Source of the DNA: Flavobacterium sp. 90
Lineage (GTDB): Bacteria; Bacteroidota; Bacteroidia; Flavobacteriales; Flavobacteriaceae
Assembly (NCBI RefSeq): GCF_004339525.1
Contig: NZ_SMGE01000001.1
Coordinates: forward strand, 5,890,001-5,954,000
Reading direction: 5' to 3'
DNA: 64,000 bases
The notes under the pieces were generated by a model. It saw nothing but the letters and a program-made list of their open reading frames with translations. It was not told the DNA's origin and made no database searches. The translations under genes were made by a program, and so were the position numbers. Each line of letters begins with the position of its first letter. Position 1 is the stretch's first letter. This document shows, one piece after another, positions 18,497-27,096 of the stretch.

Positions 18497-19684
18497 TTAA
18501 TTCTTCGGTTTATACTTCACATACATCATTGCAGCCATAAGCACAATAAATGCCGCAGTTGCATACAAAATACTTGGACTATAATAATAAATAGCCGCCG
18601 CCAACAACGGAATAAACACATTAATAGCCGACTGTAAACTTTGGTTTACACCCTGCAATTTCCCTTGTTTACTTTCTTCTACAGATTGCGATAATTTGCC
18701 ATTGTATGTTGGATCAAATAAACCTTCGCCCGAAATAATACAGATTACCGCAAGTGAAATTAGTACTGTCGAATGTACATAAACGCTTAACAGAATTAAT
18801 CCTAGACCAATTCCTAAAATAATTAAACCTGTAGTTCCGATATTTTTCTCGTTGAAATGTTTCAATAACCAAGGCAACAAAACAGCTCTGGTAAGAATAT
18901 CACAAATGCCAACAAAGGTTAAAATTCCACCAATAAATCCGGGAGTCCATTGGTAAATATCTTTTAAGAAAAGGGTAAAATTAAACTGAAATATACTTAA
19001 ACCTATATAGAATAAAACGCCTAAAATAAGTAAAGGTTTGAGTCCTTTTAGTTTGAAAATTTCATTAAAATGAGAAAAAGTATTAAAACTGGAAACCGAT
19101 AAATGTTTGGTTCGTTTTTCGGGAGCCAATGATTCGGGCAAAAGAAAATAAACCGCTACACCAGAAAGAAATATTAAAACCGCTGTTACAAAAAATGGTA
19201 ATCCGATTGATATACTTCCTAATAATCCGCCCAAAGCAGGTCCGCCAATTTTTCCTATTCCCATAACGGCGCCAATATATCCAAACCATTTGGCTCTTTC
19301 TTTAGGTTCAGTTGTATCAGCTATATAAGCGAATAAAATACTGATATTTCCCGCTGTAAGTCCGTCGATTATTCGTCCAAGGAAAAGAATCCATAATGCG
19401 CCGCCAATTCCAAACAAAATATAGCCAATTACAGAACCAAGCAAACTGATCAAAAGGATATTTTTTCTTCCGTATCTGTCGCTCAATGCTCCAAAAACCG
19501 GTGCCGAAAAAAAGGAACATACTGCAAAAACCGACATCAGTAAACTCATGCCTATAACTACTTGTTGAGAGGGTAAATACTTGCTTATCAAAAAAGGAAG
19601 AAGCGGCAATACAATAGAAAAACCAATGGAATTCAAAAGAACGATTCCTATAATAATCCACAATTTATATTTCTTAGATTTCAT
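18497..19684 (-). CDS. MFS efflux transporter (TetA/drug-resistance type)
   Basis: 395 residues from the ATG at 19684 (an ATG 10 codons earlier would only add a short polar extension ahead of MKSKKYKLWIII). Twelve hydrophobic segments are apparent. The loop after helix 2 reads GALSDRYGRKNILLISLLGS, the MFS motif A, and helix 5 has MGIGKIGGPALGGLLG, resembling the antiporter motif C. Proteins of this size and motif set expel small compounds in exchange for protons. The gene is divergent from an AraC-family regulator 96 bases away, a common layout for a regulated efflux pump. Its substrate is unknown. Confidence 0.9.
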   Translation of the reverse strand: MKSKKYKLWIIIGIVLLNSIGFSIVLPLLPFLISKYLPSQQVVIGMSLLMSVFAVCSFFSAPVFGALSDRYGRKNILLISLLGSVIGYILFGIGGALWILFLGRIIDGLTAGNISILFAYIADTTEPKERAKWFGYIGAVMGIGKIGGPALGGLLGSISIGLPFFVTAVLIFLSGVAVYFLLPESLAPEKRTKHLSVSSFNTFSHFNEIFKLKGLKPLLILGVLFYIGLSIFQFNFTLFLKDIYQWTPGFIGGILTFVGICDILTRAVLLPWLLKHFNEKNIGTTGLIILGIGLGLILLSVYVHSTVLISLAVICIISGEGLFDPTYNGKLSQSVEESKQGKLQGVNQSLQSAINVFIPLLAAAIYYYSPSILYATAAFIVLMAAMMYVKYKPKN

Positions 19685-19780
19685 GATTTTAAAAACTTTT
19701 AAATTATGGTACAAATTTATTCACTACATTAGAGTCAAAATAATCTTATTAGGCATAAAAATAGCCGTAAAAGACATTTT

Positions 19781-20737
19781 ATGATTCAAAAGCAAACTGT
19801 GCCAAATGTTCTAAAAGCATTTGCTCATTTATTGAATACAGAAATAAAAGACTGGAAACTGGAAATTCCTGAAAAGTTTGGAAGAGGATATTGTATTGGC
19901 TTTAGGTTTAATGCCAATATCAGAATGATCATTTCTAATTATGAGCTTAATGAAGATATAATTGTCGAAAATATAGATCTCGATCATTCGAAGAAAACAC
20001 TATTTTTTAAGTTTCAGAATATCTTTCCTGTAGCAGAAACTTTGCCTGGAGAAGTGTTGTTAAAAACCCTTCCATCGGTTTTAATCGGAACTAGTAGTTT
20101 GAATACCGATGCTGTAATTCCCATTCATACCAATACTGCGACTATCAATATTGAGATAAATGCTGATTATTTGAGCGAACTATTTGAAATTTCTGAAACA
20201 TCAACGATTTTATACAATCTGTTACAGAATAAGCAGCCTTTGTTATTCGAACAAATGTTATATCCTTCTTTACAGAAAATTGCAGATGAAATTATATCAG
20301 AATCTGTTACAAAAACTTTCAAGCTATTTTTTCTAAGAATAAAAGCCGAAGAACTGATTTGCCGATTATTAATTGAATTAGAAAAAAGAGATACAAAACA
20401 ACTCTATACTTTAAACCCTAATGATGTTGAAAAAATCTACAAAGCAAAACAGCAAATGCTTGAAAATCTAAGCATTCCGCCTGTAATTAACGATCTTGCC
20501 GTTTCTGCTAATATGAGTCCTACCAAACTGAAGAATTTATTTAAGCAGATTTTCGGGAATAGTATTTTCAATTATTATCAGGAATTTAGAATGAAAGAAG
20601 CTGCAATACTTCTAAAACAAGGAGATTTATCCGTTTCTGATGTTGGTTACAAATTAGGTTTCACCAATTTAAGTCATTTTTCGAAAGTCTTTGTTGCTCA
20701 TATTGGTGTTAAACCGAAACAGTATAGTAAATTGTAA
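19781..20737 (+). CDS. AraC-family transcriptional regulator, divergent from MFS pump
   Basis: 318 residues. The first 200 form a ligand or dimer domain with no motif I recognise. The C-terminal 100 contain two helix-turn-helix units: PPVINDLAVSANMSPTKLKNLFKQIFGNSIFNYY, and LSVSDVGYKLGFTNLSHFSKVFVAHIGVKPKQYSK, which fits the AraC signature well. It shares a 96-base promoter region with the MFS transporter gene, so it is the obvious candidate for controlling that gene and itself. A REP-like repeat lies downstream. Confidence 0.92.
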   Translation: MIQKQTVPNVLKAFAHLLNTEIKDWKLEIPEKFGRGYCIGFRFNANIRMIISNYELNEDIIVENIDLDHSKKTLFFKFQNIFPVAETLPGEVLLKTLPSVLIGTSSLNTDAVIPIHTNTATINIEINADYLSELFEISETSTILYNLLQNKQPLLFEQMLYPSLQKIADEIISESVTKTFKLFFLRIKAEELICRLLIELEKRDTKQLYTLNPNDVEKIYKAKQQMLENLSIPPVINDLAVSANMSPTKLKNLFKQIFGNSIFNYYQEFRMKEAAILLKQGDLSVSDVGYKLGFTNLSHFSKVFVAHIGVKPKQYSKL

Positions 20738-20780
20738 ATTAGAATTCTAATAATAGTAAAGACACAAAATCGAGAAGATT

Positions 20781-20909
20781 TTGTCATTTCGACGGAGGAG
20801 ACCCGAGCGATAGCGAACAGACGAAGTAAATCTTCACAAGTAACTCTGTAAAGAGAATCCAATCTTTGTCGAGCTTCTCGTGGAGATTTCTCCTCCGTCG
20901 AAATGACAA
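20781..20909. repeat. REP-like palindromic repeat, copy 1
   Basis: The element begins TTGTCATTTCGACGGAGGAG and ends with its inverse CTCCTCCGTCGAAATGACAA. The interior (AGAGAATCCAATCTTTGTCG) recurs in inverted orientation in the copy at 29642-29743. It fills most of the 307 bases between the AraC-type gene and the carbonic anhydrase and encodes nothing. Confidence 0.85.
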
Positions 20910-21044
20910 TATTGAGGTATATTTAGATTACGCAAACCTTTGTCAAAGTTTAAAACTTTGACAAAGGTATCCATAGTTCTATAAATCTATCGCTAAGTTT
21001 TTTGTCAAGAAACTTAGCGTCTTAATGTCTTTACCAGATTAATT

Positions 21045-21803
21045 TTATTTTAAAAACTCTACTCTGCCTGTTTTCATATTATATACGGCTCCGCAAATAA
21101 TTATTTCGCCCTTTTTTTCCATCTCTTTCAAAATTGGACTTCTCTCTCTAATTTCCGCTATCGAATGATACACATTTGCGTCACAAACTGCCTCTACAAA
21201 CTCTTCATTATCAGCTTTGGCTTGTCCTTTAAAATCTTTTTTAGCTGTTGCAATTGCAGGTTGTATTTTATCCAGTAAAGTTGTGATGTTTCCTAGTTTT
21301 ACATTTTTAATGGCTGATATAACTGCTCCGCAATATTCGTGTCCTAATACAACTACTACTCTGGCTCCGGATACTTTGCAAGAATATTCAAGACTTCCCA
21401 ATATATCATCATTGACGATATTTCCCGCAACTCTGGCAACAAACAAATTACCTAAACCACTGTGAAATACATCTTCAACGGGAACTCGGGAATCGAGACA
21501 AGATAATACAACTGCTTTAGGAAATTGACCTAACGAGGCATTTCGAACACGTTCGGTCGTATTTCGAACTGTTAAATTATCTTCGACAAAATCTTTATTT
21601 CCTTGTTTTAAACGATTAATCACATCGATTGGTTTCAGTTTGGCTTGTTCTTCTGCGGTGAGAGGTTCCGTAACTAAGATGTGATCTTTTTTTATTGATA
21701 CCGTATTTACAGTATCATTTTGCACTTGGGCTTGTGACGATGCTTTTTCTTTTCCGCAAGACACCATCAAAAGAATAGCAATAATTAATATACTTTTTTC
21801 CAT
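21045..21803 (-). CDS. beta-class carbonic anhydrase, lipoprotein form
   Basis: 252 residues. Residues 1-16 are a lipoprotein signal with the lipobox MVSC (cysteine 16), so the protein should be exported and lipid-anchored, unlike the usual cytoplasmic beta-enzyme. The catalytic domain starts near residue 55: SCLDSRVPVEDVF gives zinc ligand Cys plus the Asp-Arg dyad, and VLGHEYCGAV gives ligands His and Cys. GNLFVARVAGN and SLEYSCKVSGARVVVVLGH are family hallmarks. It interconverts CO2 and bicarbonate, presumably in the periplasm. It is monocistronic, with no adjacent bicarbonate transporter. Confidence 0.92.
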   Translation of the reverse strand: MEKSILIIAILLMVSCGKEKASSQAQVQNDTVNTVSIKKDHILVTEPLTAEEQAKLKPIDVINRLKQGNKDFVEDNLTVRNTTERVRNASLGQFPKAVVLSCLDSRVPVEDVFHSGLGNLFVARVAGNIVNDDILGSLEYSCKVSGARVVVVLGHEYCGAVISAIKNVKLGNITTLLDKIQPAIATAKKDFKGQAKADNEEFVEAVCDANVYHSIAEIRERSPILKEMEKKGEIIICGAVYNMKTGRVEFLK

Positions 21804-21951
21804 AATAATGTAATTTAATATTTGATTAATAAGTGTATGGTTTATACTTATAAAATTAAAAAATATTTTGCAATGTAAAAACAGTATATATACTGAAAAT
21901 CAATAATCTAAATTATTGATAATAATACTCAAATACTTTTAAGAAGAAGAT

Positions 21952-22305
21952 TTATCTGTTTCCTGTAATCATTTTTCGATGTTCTATTCCCCAAGCTGTA
22001 AGTTTCTTTATGATCTCTTTTAATGTCAAGCCATACTCTGTTAGCTGATATTGAACACTTATAGGCTGAGTATCTAAAACAGTTCGGCTTATGAGTTGAT
22101 TCATCTCTAACTCTTTTAATTCTTTACTCAGCATTTTATTTGAAATGCCGCTAACATCACTTAAAATATCCGAAAATCTTCTTTTGTTGTAATAACAGAT
22201 AGAGGAAATAATCGAAATTTTCCATTTTCCGTTCAACACATCCATGGCATCATGAACTGCCATAATCTCTTTTTTATGTCCTAATTGACATTCACTGTCT
22301 TCCAT
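21952..22305 (-). CDS. HxlR-family winged-helix regulator
   Basis: 117 residues, the usual HxlR size. CQLGHKKEIMAVHDAMDVLNGKWKISIISSICYYNKRRFSDILSDVSGISNKMLSKELKELEMNQLISRTV is the family's winged helix, with the conserved N-terminal cysteine (residue 6) that in some members senses thiol-reactive compounds. It is divergent from the SDR gene with about 106 bases between the starts, which makes it the likely regulator of that dehydrogenase. Confidence 0.93.
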   Translation of the reverse strand: MEDSECQLGHKKEIMAVHDAMDVLNGKWKISIISSICYYNKRRFSDILSDVSGISNKMLSKELKELEMNQLISRTVLDTQPISVQYQLTEYGLTLKEIIKKLTAWGIEHRKMITGNR

Positions 22306-22411
22306 AAGTTACCTTGTTACTCAAATGTTACTGTTACTTTTTGTTACAAAGTAACTAAAATAAATCTACCTGTACTAACTTTGCTCTATTAATACTAAAA
22401 ATTACATAGAA

Positions 22412-23155
22412 ATGGATTTCACAAACAAAAATGTCATCATAATTGGCGGAACTACAGGAATTGGATTAGCGACTGCTAAAGAATTTATAAATTCAGGAGC
22501 AAACGTTTGGATTACAGGAAGAAATAGCGAAAATCTTCAAAAAGCAGCAACCGAAATTAACAGCACTAAATTGACTACTGTAGTTTCAGACACTTCAAAT
22601 TTGGCAGATATCTCTCTTTTGATAAATGCGTTTTCAGAAAGTAAAAGAGAATTAAATGTTCTTTTCCTAAATGCAGGAATTGGAACATTCGCAACAATTG
22701 ATCAGGTAACAGAGGCTGATTTTGATGCTCAGTTTAACACCAACGTTAAAGGTCACTTTTTTACTCTGCAAAAATTACTTCCTTATTTAGCAAACGGCGC
22801 TTCGGTCGTATTTACTTCGTCAACAGTAGCAACGACCTCAAATTTATCAACCAGTATTTATTCTGCCACAAAAGGAGCGTTAAATAAAATTGCTCAAATT
22901 GCAGCAAATGAACTTGCAGAACGAAAAATCCGTGTCAACATCGTGAGCCCCGGACCTATCGAAACTCCCGGATTAGATACAGTTGTTCCTGCTGAAGCAA
23001 AAGAATATCTTGCAAATGCTGTAGCGCTTCAAAGATTAGGAGATCCAAGCGAAATAGCCAAAACGGTACTATTCTTGTCTTCTGATGCGGCGAGTTTTAT
23101 CTCGGGAACTGAAATAGTAGTTGATGGAGGTTTTATCAATTATGCACTTAAATAA
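22412..23155 (+). CDS. short-chain dehydrogenase/reductase (SDR)
   Basis: 247 residues, classical SDR length. The cofactor motif GGTTGIGLATA is at residues 12-22, LNAGIG (the NAG motif) near 88, and the catalytic serine region FTSSTVAT with YSATK (Tyr and Lys of the active site) near 150. The end FLSSDAASFISGTEIVVDGGF is characteristic. It reduces or oxidises a carbonyl/alcohol using NAD(P)(H); the substrate is unknown. It is transcribed divergently from an HxlR regulator, which suggests induction by a reactive carbonyl or quinone-like compound. A terminator follows. Confidence 0.94.
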   Translation: MDFTNKNVIIIGGTTGIGLATAKEFINSGANVWITGRNSENLQKAATEINSTKLTTVVSDTSNLADISLLINAFSESKRELNVLFLNAGIGTFATIDQVTEADFDAQFNTNVKGHFFTLQKLLPYLANGASVVFTSSTVATTSNLSTSIYSATKGALNKIAQIAANELAERKIRVNIVSPGPIETPGLDTVVPAEAKEYLANAVALQRLGDPSEIAKTVLFLSSDAASFISGTEIVVDGGFINYALK

Positions 23156-23224
23156 AACAAGCTTTTATTTGCTTAAAACTTGATCGGAACCAATAATCTA
23201 TTGACTTTAAACAAATTAAACGCA

Positions 23225-23260
23225 AAAAAGCTCTCTTAAAAAAATAAGAGAGCTTTTTAT
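23225..23260. terminator. bidirectional Rho-independent terminator
   Basis: AAAAAGCTCTCTTA pairs with TAAGAGAGCTTTTT; A- and T-runs on both sides allow use from the SDR gene and from the convergent LLM-class oxidoreductase gene. Confidence 0.85.
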
Positions 23261-23277
23261 GTTTGTTTTGAAGTTGT

Positions 23278-24300
23278 TTATCGCCAGCCCATTTCCGGAG
23301 CAATATGTTCAAGTATCGACGACAATATATGAACATTGTATTCAACGCCCAATGTATTTGGTATTGTCAGCAACAACGTATCGGCTTCCTGAATGGCTTC
23401 GTCTTGTTTCAACTCGGCGATGAGTTTATCAGGTTCAGCAGCATAGCTTTTTCCGAAGATTGCTCGTTTATCACTTTCGATGTTACCAAAACTGTCTGAT
23501 CCTCTGCCTTGATCGCCAAAGTACATTTTGTCCTGATCGTTCATTAATGCAAAAATAGAACGGCTAACTGAAACTCGTGGTTCACGGTCATGTCCGGCTT
23601 TTTTCCATGCTTCTTTATACAACCTGATTTGTTCTGCTTGCTGAATATGGAAAGGTTTACCGTTTTCGTCGTACTTCAAGGTAGAACTTTGCAGATACAT
23701 TCCGTTTTCAGCAGCCCAAACAGCGGTTGCATTAGACGCAGCTCCCCACCAGATTCTATCTCGTAATCCTTCTGAATGTGGTTCCAAACGCAACAAACCT
23801 GGAGGATTAGGAAACATAGGAAATGGATTTGGCTCAGCAAATCCTTCTCCTTTAAGCCTTTCTAAGAACTCTAAAGCTTTTTTACGTCCCATATCAGCAT
23901 CTGTCTCGCCTTTTTCAGGTTCATAACCAAAAGCGCGCCAACCGTCAATAACCTGTTCCGGTGATCCTCTACTGATTCCTAATTGCAAACGTCCTTCTGA
24001 AATTAAATCAGCGGCACTGGCATCTTCAACCATATACAAGGGATTCTCGTAACGCATATCGATAACTCCTGTTCCAATTTCTATTTTGCTCGTTTTAGCG
24101 CCAATTGCTGCGAGTAACGGAAAAGGCGATGCCAATTGTCGGGCAAAATGATGTACTCGAAAATAAGCACCATCCAAACCAATTTCTTCTGCAGCAACTG
24201 CCAAATCAATAGATTGAAGAAGTGTATCGCTAGCCGTACGAGCTTTATAGGAAGGATGATTCGCCCAATGTCCAAACGACAAAAATCCTATTTTTTTCAT
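23278..24300 (-). CDS. LLM-class flavin-dependent oxidoreductase (luciferase-like)
   Basis: 340 residues forming a bacterial-luciferase-type TIM barrel. The N-terminus KKIGFLSFGHW, then AAEEIGLDGAYFRVHHFARQLASPFPLLAAIGAKTSKIEIGTGVI and GRLQLGISRGSPEQVIDGWRAFGYEP, match the family well; LLLTIPNTLGVEYNVHILSSILEHIAPEMGW closes it. Such enzymes use reduced FMN to oxygenate organic substrates; the particular reaction is not readable. It is a single gene convergent with the SDR, and about 110 bases downstream of the TonB-dependent receptor on the same strand. Confidence 0.92.
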   Translation of the reverse strand: MKKIGFLSFGHWANHPSYKARTASDTLLQSIDLAVAAEEIGLDGAYFRVHHFARQLASPFPLLAAIGAKTSKIEIGTGVIDMRYENPLYMVEDASAADLISEGRLQLGISRGSPEQVIDGWRAFGYEPEKGETDADMGRKKALEFLERLKGEGFAEPNPFPMFPNPPGLLRLEPHSEGLRDRIWWGAASNATAVWAAENGMYLQSSTLKYDENGKPFHIQQAEQIRLYKEAWKKAGHDREPRVSVSRSIFALMNDQDKMYFGDQGRGSDSFGNIESDKRAIFGKSYAAEPDKLIAELKQDEAIQEADTLLLTIPNTLGVEYNVHILSSILEHIAPEMGWR

Positions 24301-24414
24301 AGATAGCTTTATTATTATTTACTATCTCAAATATACGCATCATTATCGAGTATTTCTAAGCGCTATTCATTTTATCGAAAAAACCAATTCCTAACAAAAT
24401 GAACTTTTTTTTGA

Positions 24415-26811
24415 CTATAATCTTTGCTGTTCTTCGGTTTGTCCTTCTTTCTTTTTATTTTCCAACTTCTGGTTTCCAAAATTATATTTAAAGCCTAATC
24501 TAATGCTTTGACTATCACCATAGGACAAAAAATAGTTGTATTGATCTGCATAATCTGTAGCGACTTTTTCCTTTTCGCCACGATAGATATCTGAAAGGAT
24601 CGCGTATATTTCGCCATTACTTTTCCATATTTTCTTTCGAATAGAAGCCGAAAGATTTGAGGTTTCGCTAAAAACAAATGTACCCTGAACTGATGATGAA
24701 TTGTATTGAAAATTTAATTCTGCGGTTAATTCTTTCTTTTTATTCAGAACAAAATGGTTGCTGATACTTGTATTATAAGTAGGTTTTCCGTTTTTGTATA
24801 AGTTCCCGTCTCTGCCCTGAAAACGATCTTCGACATAACTTAATCCAGCCTGAATTCCGGATTCCCAGAAATCATAGAAAGTAAGATTGGTATTAAATTC
24901 CAGTCCAAAGGCAAAATCTTTTTTAATATTCGTAAAATGATACACCAACATATTGGTTTCATAATCCTGATACGAAATTTCCATCGAAGGATCTTTTTCT
25001 AAGCGGTAAAAAAGATCAAAATTGTATTTGTTTTTCAGCGTATAAAGTAAACTAAGATTGTGACTTATCGTTGGCAATAATTTTGGATCGCCCGTAAAAT
25101 AAGAATATGAATTATAATACGAACGAAACGGATTTAATCTGCTGTATTGCGGACGCGTAATTCGTTTTCCGTACGAAATTCCAATTTCATGACCTTCTGT
25201 TGGTTTGTAAAGCCCGTAAAATGTTGGGAAAAGCTTGAAATAATGCTGTTCATTAACTTCAAAAGTTGTCACCGAATTTCCTTTCAGACTTGTGTATTCG
25301 CCACGTAAACCCGCTTTCAGGCTCCATTTTCCAAATTCTTTATCATAACTTGTATATCCTGCCAAAATAGATTCATCATAAAGAAAAAGACTTGTTCTGT
25401 TTGGATTATTCACGAATTCGCCATTGATTTCGTCTTTATAATCAAGATTACTTTTGGCTTGTACATTTCCGAATTTTAATCCGGCTTCAAAAGTGCCGTT
25501 TTTTTCATTCGAATAATCGGTCTGGGCCGAAAAAAGCTGAATATCCTGTACATTATCACTGATAAAACGTGTTGTACGATAAGGACTTTCGTCGGGAAGC
25601 GAAAAAGCAGAAGCAATATCCTGACGTTCCTGACGCCAATATGTTGTATAATCTGCCATTACAGATATTTTCTCTTTTGCATCAAATAAATGATCGAAAG
25701 ACATATTATAAGCGTTATTTCGTAACGGAGTTCTACGATTATTTCGGGTTACATAAAGGGAATCCAAAGCTCCATTTGCTCCGTAAATAAACGTTGGAAC
25801 AGTAAAATCGCCCATTTGTTTAGGCGTTATTAATCCAGTTCCTCCGGCAGAAATTGTATTTAGCGAATCAATTTCGTAAGAAGCCTGAAGTCGATAAGAA
25901 TGTTGTTGCAATGATTTTGATTTGCGTCTCATGATACTTTCCCAGCGAGAATCGATCGAACCATCTTCTTTTAGATAATGCACAACATCTGTTCCTTCAT
26001 TGACATATACGCCAGCTCCAAAGCCATATCTTCCGGCAAGAGACAATTTTTTTCCTTTATAAAACTGGTTTGTCGACACAACTCCCTTTGGATAAATAGA
26101 TTGCACATATGCCGTATTTACAGAACCTTTATACCCTAATGATATATTCTTTTTTAGTTTAATGTTCAAAACGGCACTTCCCTGCGCTTCGTATTTTGCA
26201 GGCGGATTGGTAATTACTTCTATCGATTTTACCTCTTCTCCACTTGTATTTTCAAGAAATTGCTTTAGTTCTTCTCCACTCAAATAGACTTTTTTGTCAT
26301 TGATGGTTACAAGTATACTTTGGCTTCCGCGAATGCTAATTGCTCCCGTAGAACTTGTCGTTACGCTTGGTGTTTTGCTTAAAATTTCCCAAGCATTGTT
26401 TGAAGAAAGTGATGAATTTTCTACAGCAAACTCGAGTCTGTCCGTCAATCGTTTTACAATAGGCTTTTTTGAGGTAATGGTAACTCCGTCAAGATTATTT
26501 GAAATTTCTTTTAAAGAAAGGATTCCCAAAACGGTATCATTTTGAATGGTTATCTTTTTGAAATATTCCTCAAAACCAACTGTTTTCAATTTTAGCAGAT
26601 AATTCCCTTTTATTATTCCGCTTAAGCGAAATTCTCCGGATTCTTTGGTCTGCGTTTCTTTATAACGTATAGAATCTTTTGTCTGCAAAAGCAAGACATC
26701 TGAAAAAGGTACGGCTTGATTAGAGCCGTCGATTACCTTTCCAGACAGGGAAACTTCTTGCGAATATCCCGCAAAAGAACCCCACAACAGTAACATGATT
26801 AATTTTTTCAT
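24415..26811 (-). CDS. TonB-dependent receptor-like outer-membrane barrel with CarboxypepD_reg domain
   Basis: 798 residues. A signal peptide (about residues 1-18, ending YSQE) is followed by a carboxypeptidase-regulatory-like beta-sandwich (LSGKVIDGSNQAVPFSDVLLL...IKGNYLLKLKTVGFEEY, about 20-95). A plug-like region contains GAISIRGSQSILVTINDKKVYLSGEEL. The long C-terminal barrel of aromatic-rich strands ends with RLGFKYNFGNQKLENKK. It matches the outer-membrane beta-barrel family often paired with two-component systems in Flavobacteria, where it moves a ligand or peptide across the outer membrane. It is divergent from a histidine kinase operon; three GGTTAA boxes lie just upstream of its start. 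Confidence 0.88.
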   Translation of the reverse strand: MKKLIMLLLWGSFAGYSQEVSLSGKVIDGSNQAVPFSDVLLLQTKDSIRYKETQTKESGEFRLSGIIKGNYLLKLKTVGFEEYFKKITIQNDTVLGILSLKEISNNLDGVTITSKKPIVKRLTDRLEFAVENSSLSSNNAWEILSKTPSVTTSSTGAISIRGSQSILVTINDKKVYLSGEELKQFLENTSGEEVKSIEVITNPPAKYEAQGSAVLNIKLKKNISLGYKGSVNTAYVQSIYPKGVVSTNQFYKGKKLSLAGRYGFGAGVYVNEGTDVVHYLKEDGSIDSRWESIMRRKSKSLQQHSYRLQASYEIDSLNTISAGGTGLITPKQMGDFTVPTFIYGANGALDSLYVTRNNRRTPLRNNAYNMSFDHLFDAKEKISVMADYTTYWRQERQDIASAFSLPDESPYRTTRFISDNVQDIQLFSAQTDYSNEKNGTFEAGLKFGNVQAKSNLDYKDEINGEFVNNPNRTSLFLYDESILAGYTSYDKEFGKWSLKAGLRGEYTSLKGNSVTTFEVNEQHYFKLFPTFYGLYKPTEGHEIGISYGKRITRPQYSRLNPFRSYYNSYSYFTGDPKLLPTISHNLSLLYTLKNKYNFDLFYRLEKDPSMEISYQDYETNMLVYHFTNIKKDFAFGLEFNTNLTFYDFWESGIQAGLSYVEDRFQGRDGNLYKNGKPTYNTSISNHFVLNKKKELTAELNFQYNSSSVQGTFVFSETSNLSASIRKKIWKSNGEIYAILSDIYRGEKEKVATDYADQYNYFLSYGDSQSIRLGFKYNFGNQKLENKKKEGQTEEQQRL

Positions 26812-26857
26812 TGATGATTTATTTGATGCAAATCTCTTTAAATCATTTTCCGAAAAT

Positions 26858-26885
26858 GGTTAATATAGGGTTAACGAAGGGTTAA
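26858..26885 (-). promoter_or_regulatory. three 11-bp-phased GGTTAA boxes upstream of the receptor gene (candidate OmpR-type operator)
   Basis: GGTTAA occurs at 26858, 26869 and 26880, exactly 11 bp apart and so on one face of the helix, as is typical for tandem OmpR/PhoB-type binding sites. Read on the minus strand the boxes lie about 47-74 bases before the receptor ATG and 21 bases upstream of a GAGATTTG sequence (26829-26836), a near match to TAnnTTTG. Confidence 0.6.
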
Positions 26886-26984
26886 ACACCAGAAGATGAA
26901 AACTGGATTGTAAACGCAAAAAAGCTTTTGATAAAGACAATTTAATCGTGACGCGGGTTTGCCTGATTTATGGTTTACAAATTT

Positions 26985-27001
26985 GGTTAAAGTACGGTTA
27001 A
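26985..27001 (+). promoter_or_regulatory. two 11-bp-phased GGTTAA boxes upstream of the kinase operon
   Basis: GGTTAA at 26985 and 26996, again 11 bp apart, end 38 bases before a TAGCTTTG -7 element, where an activator would contact RNA polymerase. They match the three boxes on the receptor side of the same intergenic region. Confidence 0.55.
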
Positions 27002-27038
27002 CGGTGGTATTTTTAATCCGAGAAAGTTAAAAATGCAA

Positions 27039-27046
27039 TAGCTTTG
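27039..27046 (+). promoter_or_regulatory. TAnnTTTG-type -7 element of the kinase operon
   Basis: TAGCTTTG matches TAnnTTTG exactly, 51 bases before the kinase ATG. No TTTG -33 element is visible, which fits an activator-dependent promoter served by the GGTTAA boxes. Confidence 0.5.
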
Positions 27047-27096
27047 CTTTAGTAAAACAAACTGATTTCCTTTCTTAATCAAAACTTTGAAAACAG

